From Leptospira yanagawae serovar Saopaulo str. Sao Paulo = ATCC 700523 (GTDB lineage Bacteria > Spirochaetota > Leptospiria > Leptospirales > Leptospiraceae), in assembly GCF_000332475.2 (NCBI RefSeq), contig NZ_AOGX02000047.1:186001-250000 (forward strand): a DNA stretch of 64,000 nt. Reading direction: 5' to 3'. Positions 46,671 to 54,579 of the stretch are shown here, piece after piece (the first letter of the stretch is position 1; each line of letters begins with the position of its first letter). The notes beneath the pieces are model-generated. The model did no database searches and was not told the DNA's origin. It saw only the letters and a program-made list of their open reading frames with translations. The translations under genes and the position numbers were made by a program.

Positions 46671-47393
46671 AAAGAATCCAATGAGCAATAAACTTTGTGC
46701 AATGAGGTAGGTGACCCAAGGGACTTGGAATTCCCATTTCGGATGCCTTGTGCCATTGATGGTTGTCTCTCCCATCACTGCATCTGATAACAAAAAAAAT
46801 AAAGCACCAATTGCCAAATAGATCCAAACACCGCCATACAAAAGATAAGCGTTGATACAAATTGATACAAAAAAACACAACACAAGCCCATAAAAAAAAG
46901 CGGATGCCATCACCCATTTTGATCTTTCTGGATGATACACTCTAAAGTAAAAAATCACAGCAGGTAAAATTAGTAGGATAGCAGTGATCAGGTATGGTTG
47001 GACTCCGGTATACAATTCATTCCAAGTGATGAGTTGGTGTAACGCTAAAATGAAAAACACCTGTGCGATGGCAAAATTAAAGATCCCACCAAGCACTGGG
47101 TCTTTCATGTATTTTTTTGCCAACGGGAATTGTAAATTGAACCAATCACCTAACATTGAGAATGTGATAGCGTATAATGGATACACAAACTTTGCATGCC
47201 CCATTTGGAATAACAACCAAGCAAACACAAACATCTGAAAGGAGAATCCTAAGTACACCCCTCGGGAAATTTGCAAACGAGTTTCTGGATTTTCTTCATC
47301 GCTAATGGTGAACCAATGGATACAAAACGCGGAGACAATCGCAAAGGGAACGGCTGTGAGAATGAGATAATATACCATATGGTATACTACCAT
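46638..47393 (-). CDS. YhhN-family membrane protein, second copy
   Basis: About 251 residues from the ATG giving MVVYHMVYYLILTAV; a further ATG five codons later is equally possible. Eight or so hydrophobic segments; SMLGDWFNLQFPLAK and FFLLSDAVMGETTI with the terminal VTYLIAQSLLLIGFFL match the YhhN/TMEM86 pattern. The family includes lysoplasmalogenases, but activity here is unproven. A perfect 16-base palindrome overlaps the first codons. A related gene is at 9967. Confidence 0.65.
   Translation of the reverse strand: MVVYHMVYYLILTAVPFAIVSAFCIHWFTISDEENPETRLQISRGVYLGFSFQMFVFAWLLFQMGHAKFVYPLYAITFSMLGDWFNLQFPLAKKYMKDPVLGGIFNFAIAQVFFILALHQLITWNELYTGVQPYLITAILLILPAVIFYFRVYHPERSKWVMASAFFYGLVLCFFVSICINAYLLYGGVWIYLAIGALFFLLSDAVMGETTINGTRHPKWEFQVPWVTYLIAQSLLLIGFFLVSHTRLITH
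47371..47386. promoter_or_regulatory. Perfect 16-base palindrome at the start of the YhhN gene
   Basis: TATACCATATGGTATA lies just inside the longer start of the minus-strand YhhN gene, or across the start codon if the internal ATG is used. Such a site could bind a dimeric repressor. It is inside possible coding sequence, so it could also be chance. A shorter similar dyad is at 4083-4096. Confidence 0.35.
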
Positions 47394-47680
47394 GTTGGAA
47401 AAACAAAAGCAAACATTAACTGATTTGGTGTAGTTATATCCTTTACATTGTTGCCAATTGCCTTGCAAACATACCAATTCTTTTCAAAACGAATGTTTGT
47501 TATTTGCGAGATACTCTCCAAAAATATAAAAATGTTTCGTACAAACCAGAATGAACGTTCTAAAACGACCTTTGCACCGTTTTTAACGGTTTGAAACCTC
47601 TCTCGCAGAATGCTGTTTAGTTGCGAAACTCCTTTAGGGAAATCATAGTGGTCGAAAATCGTAGTTTTGGTCCCAAATTT

Positions 47681-49186
47681 ATGCAAAAAAAGAACATTTT
47701 AATACACTTAATTTCCTTATTCACGTTTATTTCCTGTCCTGGAGGCGGTGGTGGAGGCGGCGGCGCTGCCTTTGCTCTTTTAGGTTTAGGTGGTGGTGGA
47801 GGAGGGGATGTACCAGCACCTAAATTGGAAGTATGGTATTCAGGTGTTGTTCGGGAGAGTGGGGCAACGATTGATATTGGATCGGAACCAGTGAATACAA
47901 CAGATGGGAAAACAGGCACGGTCACGATTAAAAATGCTGGTACTGCCTCTATTACATTACCAGGTTCTCCTAATATCATTGAGAAATCTGGAACGAACGC
48001 TTCTGAATTTACAATCACACAACCAAGCAGTTCCACTCTTGCCGCAGGTCAATCGGTAACGTTTACGATTAATTTTAAACCGACAGGAATAATTGGTCCT
48101 AGATCTGCAATTTTGAAAATCCAATCTAGTGACCCAGCTGTGTCTTCATTTCAGATGAATTTAACAGGAACAGCAGAAGCTGCGACTCCACGTCTAGCAG
48201 TGTCTGTAGGTTCAACACAAATTTCAGCAAACGGAAGTTATAGCTTGGGTTCTGTGGAAGTGGATTCCAGTGGAAGTGCAATTGTATTCACTGTTAAAAA
48301 TACAGGAAGTTTAACTGCGAATTTGGATTCACCAGCTGTGACATCAACCAACGTAAGGTTTGCGCTGAATCTTGCTGGATTTCCGGCAACACTCGCGCCT
48401 GACGCAACGGCAACATTTACGATCCAATTTTCCCCATTAGCAACAGGAGCCCAAAACTCAAGTATTGCTGTGAACTATGATGGTGCCTTAAGTTTCTTAT
48501 TTACTGCATCTGCAACTGGAACTCCGAAACCGGTTCCAACGATTTCCATTTCGCATAATTCCACAAGTTACACGAGTGGAGGCACCATTCCAACATTTGG
48601 AATTGTTTGGCCGACATTAACTTCCACAGCAAAAACCGTGACGATCAGCAATACGGGAACCGCGACAATGACTGGGATTACGATAACGAAAGAATCTGGT
48701 GATACTTCTCAATTTACAACAAGTGCATTTAGTACGGGAGCAACCCTTGCTGCAGGTGCTTCCGGTACTTTTACCATTCAGTTTAATCCGTCAACTTCGG
48801 GAGCGAAAAATGCAGTCGTGCGAATCGCAACAAGTAATGGAAATAATGGATCAGCTTCGATTGCGGACTTAGCGGTAACTGGGACTGGGAAAACTGGCAC
48901 GGATGTTCTCGTGACATGGAATGCTACGAATGAAAAGGCACCCAATGATACGGATGGAGGCTACCGGATCTGTTATAGCCAAACAAATGGATTCACTCCT
49001 AGTCATAATCCACCATCTGTCATCTGCGAAAACCAAGGGAATGCAGGTGGTACGACTTCAAATTCGAAAGTGATTACTGTTACGACTTTTGGAACTTGGT
49101 ACTTTAAAGTTTATTCTTACGGTAAATACAATACAACCGGTGGTACTCCCTCAAGCCAAGTATCTGTCACAGTGCCTAGTACATAA
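47681..49186 (+). CDS. Lipoprotein with poly-glycine stretch and Hydin/choice-of-anchor-D repeats
   Basis: A 501-residue protein from the ATG giving MQKKNILIHLISLFTFISC (lipid Cys19). Directly after the lipid site come two glycine runs of eight and six residues separated by AAFALLGLG. Then follow about three beta-sandwich repeats of the ASPM-SPD2-Hydin/choice-of-anchor-D kind (VTIKNAGTASITL, FTVKNTGSLTANL, VTISNTGTATMTG, each with a later FTIxFxP strand), and a fibronectin-like end. It is expected on the cell surface as an adhesive or scaffold. The subtilase gene begins 20 bases downstream. Confidence 0.8.
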   Translation: MQKKNILIHLISLFTFISCPGGGGGGGGAAFALLGLGGGGGGDVPAPKLEVWYSGVVRESGATIDIGSEPVNTTDGKTGTVTIKNAGTASITLPGSPNIIEKSGTNASEFTITQPSSSTLAAGQSVTFTINFKPTGIIGPRSAILKIQSSDPAVSSFQMNLTGTAEAATPRLAVSVGSTQISANGSYSLGSVEVDSSGSAIVFTVKNTGSLTANLDSPAVTSTNVRFALNLAGFPATLAPDATATFTIQFSPLATGAQNSSIAVNYDGALSFLFTASATGTPKPVPTISISHNSTSYTSGGTIPTFGIVWPTLTSTAKTVTISNTGTATMTGITITKESGDTSQFTTSAFSTGATLAAGASGTFTIQFNPSTSGAKNAVVRIATSNGNNGSASIADLAVTGTGKTGTDVLVTWNATNEKAPNDTDGGYRICYSQTNGFTPSHNPPSVICENQGNAGGTTSNSKVITVTTFGTWYFKVYSYGKYNTTGGTPSSQVSVTVPST

Positions 49187-49205
49187 AAGAAGAGGAAAAA
49201 CCTAT

Positions 49206-51260
49206 ATGAAATTGAATCAAAAATTTATCTTAAAAGCTTTCACTGTTATTACTATTTTAGTTTCTTCTCATCTTTTGGTCTCAGAACCTATATGGAAATT
49301 CGGTGAATCGAAGTTGGATATTGAAGCTCTAAAGGCAAAATCAAAATCCTCGAAAAAGTTGCCGTACCTTCCGGGTGAAGTAGTCATTACATTCAAAAAA
49401 AATGTTCCGGACTCTGAGTTACTTCGCCAAACTTCAAAACTTGCAACGATCACTGGTGGATTAAATTTAAAAGGTCATTTTACAACTGCGAAACTTCTGG
49501 AATCCGAAACGATGGAAGAAGGAATTCGGCGTATCAAACAAGATCCAAATGTTGAAACGGTTGAACCTCGTTATTTGTATTATAAACAAGCATCTGCACC
49601 TAACGATCCTCAATTTTCCAGATTATGGGGACTTAGCAATACTGGGCAAACACTTGCTTCTCCAAGTTATACAGCTAACTCAAGTAATCCTGGTACATCT
49701 GGAAAAGATATGAATGTTCTTGGTGGCTGGGATGTAACAACTAATTGTACAGGTGCCAATGCGATCGTTGCAGTATTGGATACTGGTGTAACCTATAACC
49801 ATGAAGACCTCGTCGGAAATATGTGGGATGGTTCTGCCGGTTGCGTAAACCAAAACGGAACAGCAATTGGTGGTGGTTGTCCTAATCATGGATACGACTT
49901 TGTTAACAGTGATAATGATCCAAAAGATGAAGAAGGGCATGGAACACACGTTGCAATGACGATTGGCGCTGTTGGCAACAACGGAGTGGGAATTACTGGA
50001 GTTTGCCAATCCGCAAAAATTATGGCAGTCCGAGTACTTGGATTGGGTGGTGGAACAAACGATTCCGTTGCCAATGGTATTTATTTTGCCGTTCGCAATG
50101 GGGCTAAAATTATCAATATGAGTTTGGGTGGTTCAAATTATAGCCCCACGATCAATACAGCGATCGAATTTGCAAGGACCAATGATGTACTTGTTGTGGT
50201 TGCGGCTGGGAACGACGGATCCAATTTAAATGGGACAGGCATTAGTCAGAATTCTTATCCTTGCGAAAATTCTAATGCAAACTTAATTTGTATCGCAGCT
50301 TTAGACCAAAAGCATGCCCTTGCAAATTTTTCCAATTATGATTCCAATGCCACTTCTACCAGTCGAACTGTTGACTTTGGTGCACCTGGTACCAATATCT
50401 ACAGTGGTTATGGTAATGAGTCTACTGTCGCGGAAACTCAAACTTCTTATGAAAATGACTGGATTAGTGGGTTAGGTGAAAGTGGGAATCCGTGGAGTTA
50501 CCACTCCTGTTCATTTTCTGCAAATGGGACTCCTTTAACATTGTCCGGGCTTTTTTTGCCAAATGATTGTTCAGTGATTGGTTGGAATTACACGGCGCCT
50601 TATAATAACCCGACTGCAATGCCAGCCTTTTCGAGCAGATCGGTTTATAAAAATTTTTCGATTAATAGTAATGCAACAAATGTTAAGCTTAACCAAATAC
50701 TAATTTCCGATGGAGAAGGTTATGACTCAACGAATTGCTATGATTATACAGAGATGTATCATTCTGCTACATCAGGTAATCCATTTTCTGGTGGAACTGC
50801 GATTTCGCTTGTAGATAGGTTGCGAAGTACCTACATGACGAAATTTTGTAGGAAAAATTCTGCGGAATATTCTTTCATTAGCACTGAATCACCAATCTTA
50901 ACTGCTTGTATCGGTTCATCAAACTGCACAGTCGGTTATCGCTTTACTTCTGACGGAAGTGTAAACAACGGAGGAGCACTTGTAACAGAAATTTCTATGT
51001 ATACATGGGCACCATCAACAACTGCTTACACCAATTTAAATGGAACCTCTATGGCAACTCCTAACGTAGCTGGTGTTGCCGCTTTGATCCGTTCTTACAA
51101 CCCGAGTTTCACCTATCAGGACGTGATTACAAAACTGATCGCAGGTGGCGTTGCCGAAACAGCTTTGAGTGGTACAACTCAATATGGGACAGCAATCAAT
51201 GCCAATAACTCCCTTAAACATTTGAAGCAAGTCACTGGTGTTACACTTCAATTACAATAA
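49206..51260 (+). CDS. Subtilisin-like serine protease with large insertion
   Basis: A 684-residue S8 peptidase from an ATG with AGAAGAGG upstream. Signal segment about 8-25; I9-type propeptide about 52-128 (GEVVITFKKNVP...VETVEPRYLYYK); catalytic Asp192 in VAVLDTGV, His245 in GHGTHVA, oxyanion Asn336 in AAGND, Ser615 in NGTSMATP. Between FGAPGTNIYSG and the Ser motif there is an extra region of about 200 residues rich in Ser, Asn, Tyr and Cys. The enzyme is probably exported and acts at or outside the outer membrane. The next small lipoprotein gene overlaps its 3' end by 23 bases. Confidence 0.93.
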   Translation: MKLNQKFILKAFTVITILVSSHLLVSEPIWKFGESKLDIEALKAKSKSSKKLPYLPGEVVITFKKNVPDSELLRQTSKLATITGGLNLKGHFTTAKLLESETMEEGIRRIKQDPNVETVEPRYLYYKQASAPNDPQFSRLWGLSNTGQTLASPSYTANSSNPGTSGKDMNVLGGWDVTTNCTGANAIVAVLDTGVTYNHEDLVGNMWDGSAGCVNQNGTAIGGGCPNHGYDFVNSDNDPKDEEGHGTHVAMTIGAVGNNGVGITGVCQSAKIMAVRVLGLGGGTNDSVANGIYFAVRNGAKIINMSLGGSNYSPTINTAIEFARTNDVLVVVAAGNDGSNLNGTGISQNSYPCENSNANLICIAALDQKHALANFSNYDSNATSTSRTVDFGAPGTNIYSGYGNESTVAETQTSYENDWISGLGESGNPWSYHSCSFSANGTPLTLSGLFLPNDCSVIGWNYTAPYNNPTAMPAFSSRSVYKNFSINSNATNVKLNQILISDGEGYDSTNCYDYTEMYHSATSGNPFSGGTAISLVDRLRSTYMTKFCRKNSAEYSFISTESPILTACIGSSNCTVGYRFTSDGSVNNGGALVTEISMYTWAPSTTAYTNLNGTSMATPNVAGVAALIRSYNPSFTYQDVITKLIAGGVAETALSGTTQYGTAINANNSLKHLKQVTGVTLQLQ

Positions 51261-51612
51261 GACAATTGTACTCAGTTTGGTTATGGCAATCGCCATGACC
51301 AGCTGTACTTTGTTTGGTAAGGAAAAAACGAATCCAACACTTTCTACGATTCCGGAAAAACGACAGATGTATAAATCAGGAGAGTATCTTTTCGCGACAA
51401 ACGGAGACGTTCCCTTAGAGGAAATTCGATCTCTCTTCGATGAATTTGGAATCATTTCGCTAGAACTGTTGATCATTCGTGATCGGAGTTATAAAGTTGT
51501 TTTGGAAAAAGACCCAGGCCTTCCCATTTTAGAAGCAAAAACCAAACAATTTGGTAAAATTCGGTACATCGAACGAAACCAAATCATGCAAAAATACAAA
51601 TCCAAACCTTGA
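51238..51612 (+). CDS. Small lipoprotein resembling a free-standing subtilisin propeptide (I9-like)
   Basis: A 124-residue protein from a GTG inside the end of the subtilase gene, with lipobox MAIAMTSC (Cys23). Residues 48-121 follow the order of the neighbouring protease's own propeptide: SGEYLFATNGDVPLEEI against PGEVVITFKKNVPDSEL, a middle SYKVVLEK against TAKLLESE, then IRYIERNQIMQKYK against VETVEPRYLYYK. This suggests the beta-alpha-beta fold of I9 inhibitors. Likely role: lipid-anchored inhibitor or folding helper of the subtilase. The homology is read by eye and needs structural support. Confidence 0.6.
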   Translation: MLHFNYNKTIVLSLVMAIAMTSCTLFGKEKTNPTLSTIPEKRQMYKSGEYLFATNGDVPLEEIRSLFDEFGIISLELLIIRDRSYKVVLEKDPGLPILEAKTKQFGKIRYIERNQIMQKYKSKP

Positions 51613-51722
51613 GGCCAATTGAAAATCCAAAGAAAATAAGTTTATAGGTCAGATCCATCCATACTTTCGCTTCAAAAAAAACAAATGTTTACGATCCATA
51701 TTTTGTCTAAAATCTAGTGGTA

Positions 51723-51998
51723 ATGATTCGTTTTTGTTTTTTATTCATCCTTTTATTCACTGTGATTCATTGTACGAAAACAGACCCCTCTTATGAAAAA
51801 TGTGAGCGTGCTGACTTAGATTATTTGGCATGTTCTCTCGTGATTTACCAATCCTATACTTACTGTGCGGAATCTGCTGCCAATATTTCAGGAAGTACCG
51901 AGACAAAAGCCGCAGCTAAATTTAAGTGTGATGCAGAAAGACTCGTGGGATCGTATTTCTGCGAAGACTTAAAGAAAAAAGCCTGCGGGACAAAGTGA
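51723..51998 (+). CDS. Small cysteine-rich lipoprotein
   Basis: 91 residues from the ATG (a GTG two codons earlier also in frame). Signal peptide IRFCFLFILLFTVIHC with lipid Cys17; the mature part has six further cysteines regularly spaced among helical-looking segments (CERAD, ACSL, YCAES, KCDAE, FCEDL, ACGT), suggesting three disulfides in an extracytoplasmic helical bundle. No family recognised. It lies between the subtilase locus and the insertion element and may be separately transcribed. Confidence 0.65.
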   Translation: MIRFCFLFILLFTVIHCTKTDPSYEKCERADLDYLACSLVIYQSYTYCAESAANISGSTETKAAAKFKCDAERLVGSYFCEDLKKKACGTK

Positions 51999-52287
51999 GT
52001 TTAGTCCTTCACGATTTGAGTTGTGCGTTGCAATAAATCCCTGCGGCATTTATGCTGAGCCTGTCGAAGTAGCGATTGAAGCGGAAATCTTTTCCACTTT
52101 CGAAAGTTCCAAATGATCGATTCGTATCAGGAAAGATTGGGAGCGGAAAGCGCCGTCGTTCCAACGATCATGTTGCATGATCATTGCATTTCGAGGCGCG
52201 CATAGCTTACGTTAGGATATGCATCAAAGTGTAACCCATGTGAGTGATCTAATGTGTTACCGATGTGCCTTTCTATACAAACCGGTC
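51999..52287. other. Non-coding region left of the insertion element
   Basis: About 290 bases with no convincing gene. It contains TGAGCCTGTCGAAG, a word commonly seen in bacterial intergenic DNA; a perfect seven-base hairpin GATCATG-TTG-CATGATC (52166-52182); and, at its right end, repeats typical of the end of an IS481-family element. Base composition is more GC-rich than the surrounding genes. It looks like accumulated mobile-element debris. Confidence 0.55.
52230..52279 (+). mobile_element. Probable right-end remnant of a second IS481-type element
   Basis: TGTAACCCATGT and TGTTACCGATGT are spaced 25 bases apart and are followed by CTATACA. Paired TGTnACCnATGT units in this orientation, ending in ACA, mark the right terminus of IS481-family elements. 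They differ in sequence from the terminal repeats of the intact element that begins a few bases further on, so they belong to another, deleted copy. Confidence 0.5.
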
Positions 52288-52334
52288 TGTACTTGCTTCT
52301 TCCCTTACAAATTGATCTCAATACATCCTTTACA
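52288..52334 (+). repeat. Left terminal inverted repeat of the IS
   Basis: Begins TGTACTTGCTTC and ends ATACATCCTTTACA. It matches the reverse complement of the right repeat at roughly three quarters of positions. Confidence 0.7.
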
Positions 52335-52388
52335 CACTAGAATTTAATTCTTCGATTCAGAACACGATGTACACACCAGGAGTGTGTC

Positions 52389-53585
52389 ATGGCTTGGAAG
52401 GAGACAAACGTGTTTGAAGAAAGAATGAAATTTGTTGTAGCGTGGAAACGTGGAGGTTGGTCTCTCACAGACCTTTGCCATGAATTTAATATTAGTCGAG
52501 TCACTGGCTATAAATACTTAGAACAGTATGAGCTTTATGGTCTTGATGGTTTAAAAGATAAAAGTCGAAAACCCAAACGCCACCCACACCAAACCCGAAA
52601 GAAAATCATTGAACTGATCTTACAAGAAAGGAAAGAACATCCGAGATGGGGAGCAAGGAAACTCTTGGCTTCTTTATCTGCGAGGATTCATATGATTAAG
52701 CAGTGGCCTCATCCAAGTACTGTTGGTCGTATCTTAAAACAAAATGATTTAATCAAACCTCCCAAACGAAGGATCCGGAGAGAAAGCATCGAACAACCGT
52801 TTTCTCATGCGCTTGGTCCGAATGATATTTGGTGTGCGGATTTTAAGGGTCATTTCACTGTTGGGAATGGAGAAAGATGCACTCCGCTTACGGTAACGGA
52901 TGCTTATAGTCGATTTTTACTCTGTTGTGAGATTGTGGCAAAGGCGGATACCGCCAATGTAATCAATGAATTTACGAAGTTATTCACGGAGTACGGAATG
53001 CCTCTTGCGATTCGAACGGACAATGGACCACCGTTTGCATCCAATGCACTTGCTGGGCTAAGTAAACTGTCAGTTTGGTGGATCAAACTTGGGATCAAAT
53101 ATGAGCGAATTGAACCGGGCAAACCCCAACAGAATGGTAGGCATGAAAGGATGCATAAAACGTTAAAAGAAGAAACAGCTTTGCCACCAAGGTCGAGTTT
53201 AGAAGCCCAACAGAAAGCATTTCGGGAGTTTCAAAAGGAGTTCAACTATCTAAGACCCCATGAAGGAATCCAAAATTCATTTCCAGCGCAGCATTATCAG
53301 AAGTCCAAACGAAAGTTTCCGAAACGGATCGTTAAAGCTTCTTATCCAACAAACATAATGATTGGTGAAGTGAATGATCTAGGGAATCTACATTTTGAAG
53401 GGCATCGGATCTTTTTATCTTCCGCACTTGCATTAGAGGAAGTCGGTCTGGAAGAGATCTCTGATAGACATGCGAAGATTCATTTTTATGGAGTCAGTCT
53501 TGGAGTAATTGATCTTTATACAGGAAAATTGTTGCAATTTAAAAACCCAATGCCATCTTCTTTAACGTCTGAATCAGGATTTTAA
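52389..53585 (+). CDS. IS481-family transposase
   Basis: A 398-residue transposase. N-terminal helix-turn-helix (WSLTDLCHEFNISRVTGYKYLEQY), a second helical domain (GARKLLASLSARI, STVGRILKQNDLI), then the rve integrase core with the DDE triad visible as Asp in WCADFKGHF, Asp in RTDNGPPF and Glu in NGRHERMHKTL, followed by FNYLRPHEGIQNSFPAQHY. The frame is full length with no stops, so the element may be active. Short flanks on each side carry the inverted repeats. Confidence 0.95.
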   Translation: MAWKETNVFEERMKFVVAWKRGGWSLTDLCHEFNISRVTGYKYLEQYELYGLDGLKDKSRKPKRHPHQTRKKIIELILQERKEHPRWGARKLLASLSARIHMIKQWPHPSTVGRILKQNDLIKPPKRRIRRESIEQPFSHALGPNDIWCADFKGHFTVGNGERCTPLTVTDAYSRFLLCCEIVAKADTANVINEFTKLFTEYGMPLAIRTDNGPPFASNALAGLSKLSVWWIKLGIKYERIEPGKPQQNGRHERMHKTLKEETALPPRSSLEAQQKAFREFQKEFNYLRPHEGIQNSFPAQHYQKSKRKFPKRIVKASYPTNIMIGEVNDLGNLHFEGHRIFLSSALALEEVGLEEISDRHAKIHFYGVSLGVIDLYTGKLLQFKNPMPSSLTSESGF

Positions 53586-53595
53586 TCATACTTTT

Positions 53596-53641
53596 TGTAA
53601 AGTATGTATTAAGACAAAACTGTAAAGGATGTACGAGTACA
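53596..53641 (-). repeat. Right terminal inverted repeat of the IS
   Basis: Contains two direct units, TGTAAAGTATGTA and TGTAAAGGATGTA, 25 bases apart, and ends GAGTACA. It begins 11 bases after the transposase stop. Confidence 0.7.
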
Positions 53642-53960
53642 CTCAAACCAAGCAATCACTTAATGCGACATAAGATTCATTATGGGAAGTAACATATTGC
53701 TTCAAAATAGATAGTATCTGAAATCAAAATAATGCTTCAAAAGTAAAAGTATTCGAAGTTGCAAGGTCGCTACTTGTAGGAAATACGAACTTATTTTTTA
53801 AAAAAATCGGGGATATTGAGAAAGGCTTGCGATATTCGGTATTTTGTGTTAGGTGGAAAGTCCGCGAAGGGAGCCCACAAGCCCGCCTCCACCACCCAAT
53901 TCAGGGCGGGGGCCGCCCTTTCAGATCGAATGCGACATAGAAAAATTAATTTCTCTTTTC
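53642..53960. other. Non-coding region right of the IS with a GC-rich patch
   Basis: About 320 bases without a credible gene. The first 180 bases are AT-rich and featureless. A sharply GC-rich stretch at about 53855-53930 (GTCCGCGAAGGGAGCCC ... GCCCGCC ... GGGCGGGGGC) can form a short CCCGCC/GGCGGG stem with a loop of about 16 bases and could end minus-strand transcription of the HAMP gene. Its composition is unlike its neighbours and suggests foreign or repeat origin. Confidence 0.45.
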
Positions 53961-54500
53961 CTATTTTCCTTCTTTCATCCGCTTTTGGATCACTTCATTC
54001 AGCACTTCCACAAGCTCTTGGAACTCGTCTCCCTTACGAATGCGTATGGTTTCGATGGGTTCTCCTGTTGCCATCCTTTGGAGGGATCGTTTGATGCTGA
54101 AAACAGGTCCTGCCATCTTATGGGATTTAAAAATGGAAAATACAGTGATGAGGAGTAGATACAATACAGAAAGAGTAACGACCGCATCAAACTGAATGGT
54201 ATAGAGATTGAGTTGGTGGTCGTAATTTGGAAGGTAAATTTCCCTTGGGACAAATTTTTCCTTTGCTTCCCCTGGTGCTGGATCTTCGTTTTCTACCTTC
54301 CAGTATACCGTTTGGGCATCTTGGCGGAGACGAAACACAGCCCCCCCATCATACTTGGATTGGTTTAACCAGTATAAGAAAATTAAGGTTACCAGTACCC
54401 CGGATATGAACAATAGAGAATAATGGGCTAAAAATTTTAATTGGAATTCTTTATCGATGAGATAACGGAATCGAAATGTTTTTTTGGGATTCTCTGGCAT
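53961..54500 (-). CDS. Membrane protein with HAMP domain
   Basis: A 179-residue protein with two membrane helices (about 22-45 and 105-125) bracketing a 60-residue outer loop, then a HAMP linker (KSHKMAGPVFSIKRSLQRMATGEPIETIRIRKGDEFQELVEVLNEVI) and an immediate stop. It has the front half of a transmembrane receptor but no output domain, so it may signal through partner proteins. It follows the FecR and sigma genes on the same strand after 79 bases. Confidence 0.8.
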   Translation of the reverse strand: MPENPKKTFRFRYLIDKEFQLKFLAHYSLLFISGVLVTLIFLYWLNQSKYDGGAVFRLRQDAQTVYWKVENEDPAPGEAKEKFVPREIYLPNYDHQLNLYTIQFDAVVTLSVLYLLLITVFSIFKSHKMAGPVFSIKRSLQRMATGEPIETIRIRKGDEFQELVEVLNEVIQKRMKEGK

Positions 54501-54579
54501 AGTTTCCTTTGCAGTGGCGTTGGTGCTTCCGAAAAAAGAATTTCAGAAAAAGGAAATCTTGTCAAAAAACTTCTGAGAT

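Larger units (their letters stand above)
52284..53643 (+). mobile_element. IS481-family insertion sequence
   Basis: An about 1.36-kb element containing one transposase gene and imperfect terminal inverted repeats of about 46 bases (52288-52334 and 53596-53641), each containing two copies of a TGTAAAGnATGTA-like unit as usual for IS481 ends. The word CAAACC is directly repeated at 52278-52283 and 53644-53649 and may be the 6-base target duplication. Judged by TGT...ACA, the ends would be 52288 and 53641; the direct repeat would place them up to four bases further out. Confidence 0.75.

Noticed and set aside
47617..48036. Antisense frame of 139 codons rich in proline, opposite the poly-glycine lipoprotein
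   Set aside because: It is the mirror of the GGN repeats; the sense strand has a signal peptide, lipobox and repeated domains, and the antisense frame has no family features.
52051..52066. TGAGCCTGTCGAAG word as a site-specific recombination site
   Set aside because: This word is common in intergenic DNA of many bacteria, and no paired site or recombinase was seen here.
53853..54158. Frame with a poly-proline run in the GC-rich patch and across the HAMP gene
   Set aside because: Composition-driven; overlaps the HAMP gene antisense and lacks start signals.
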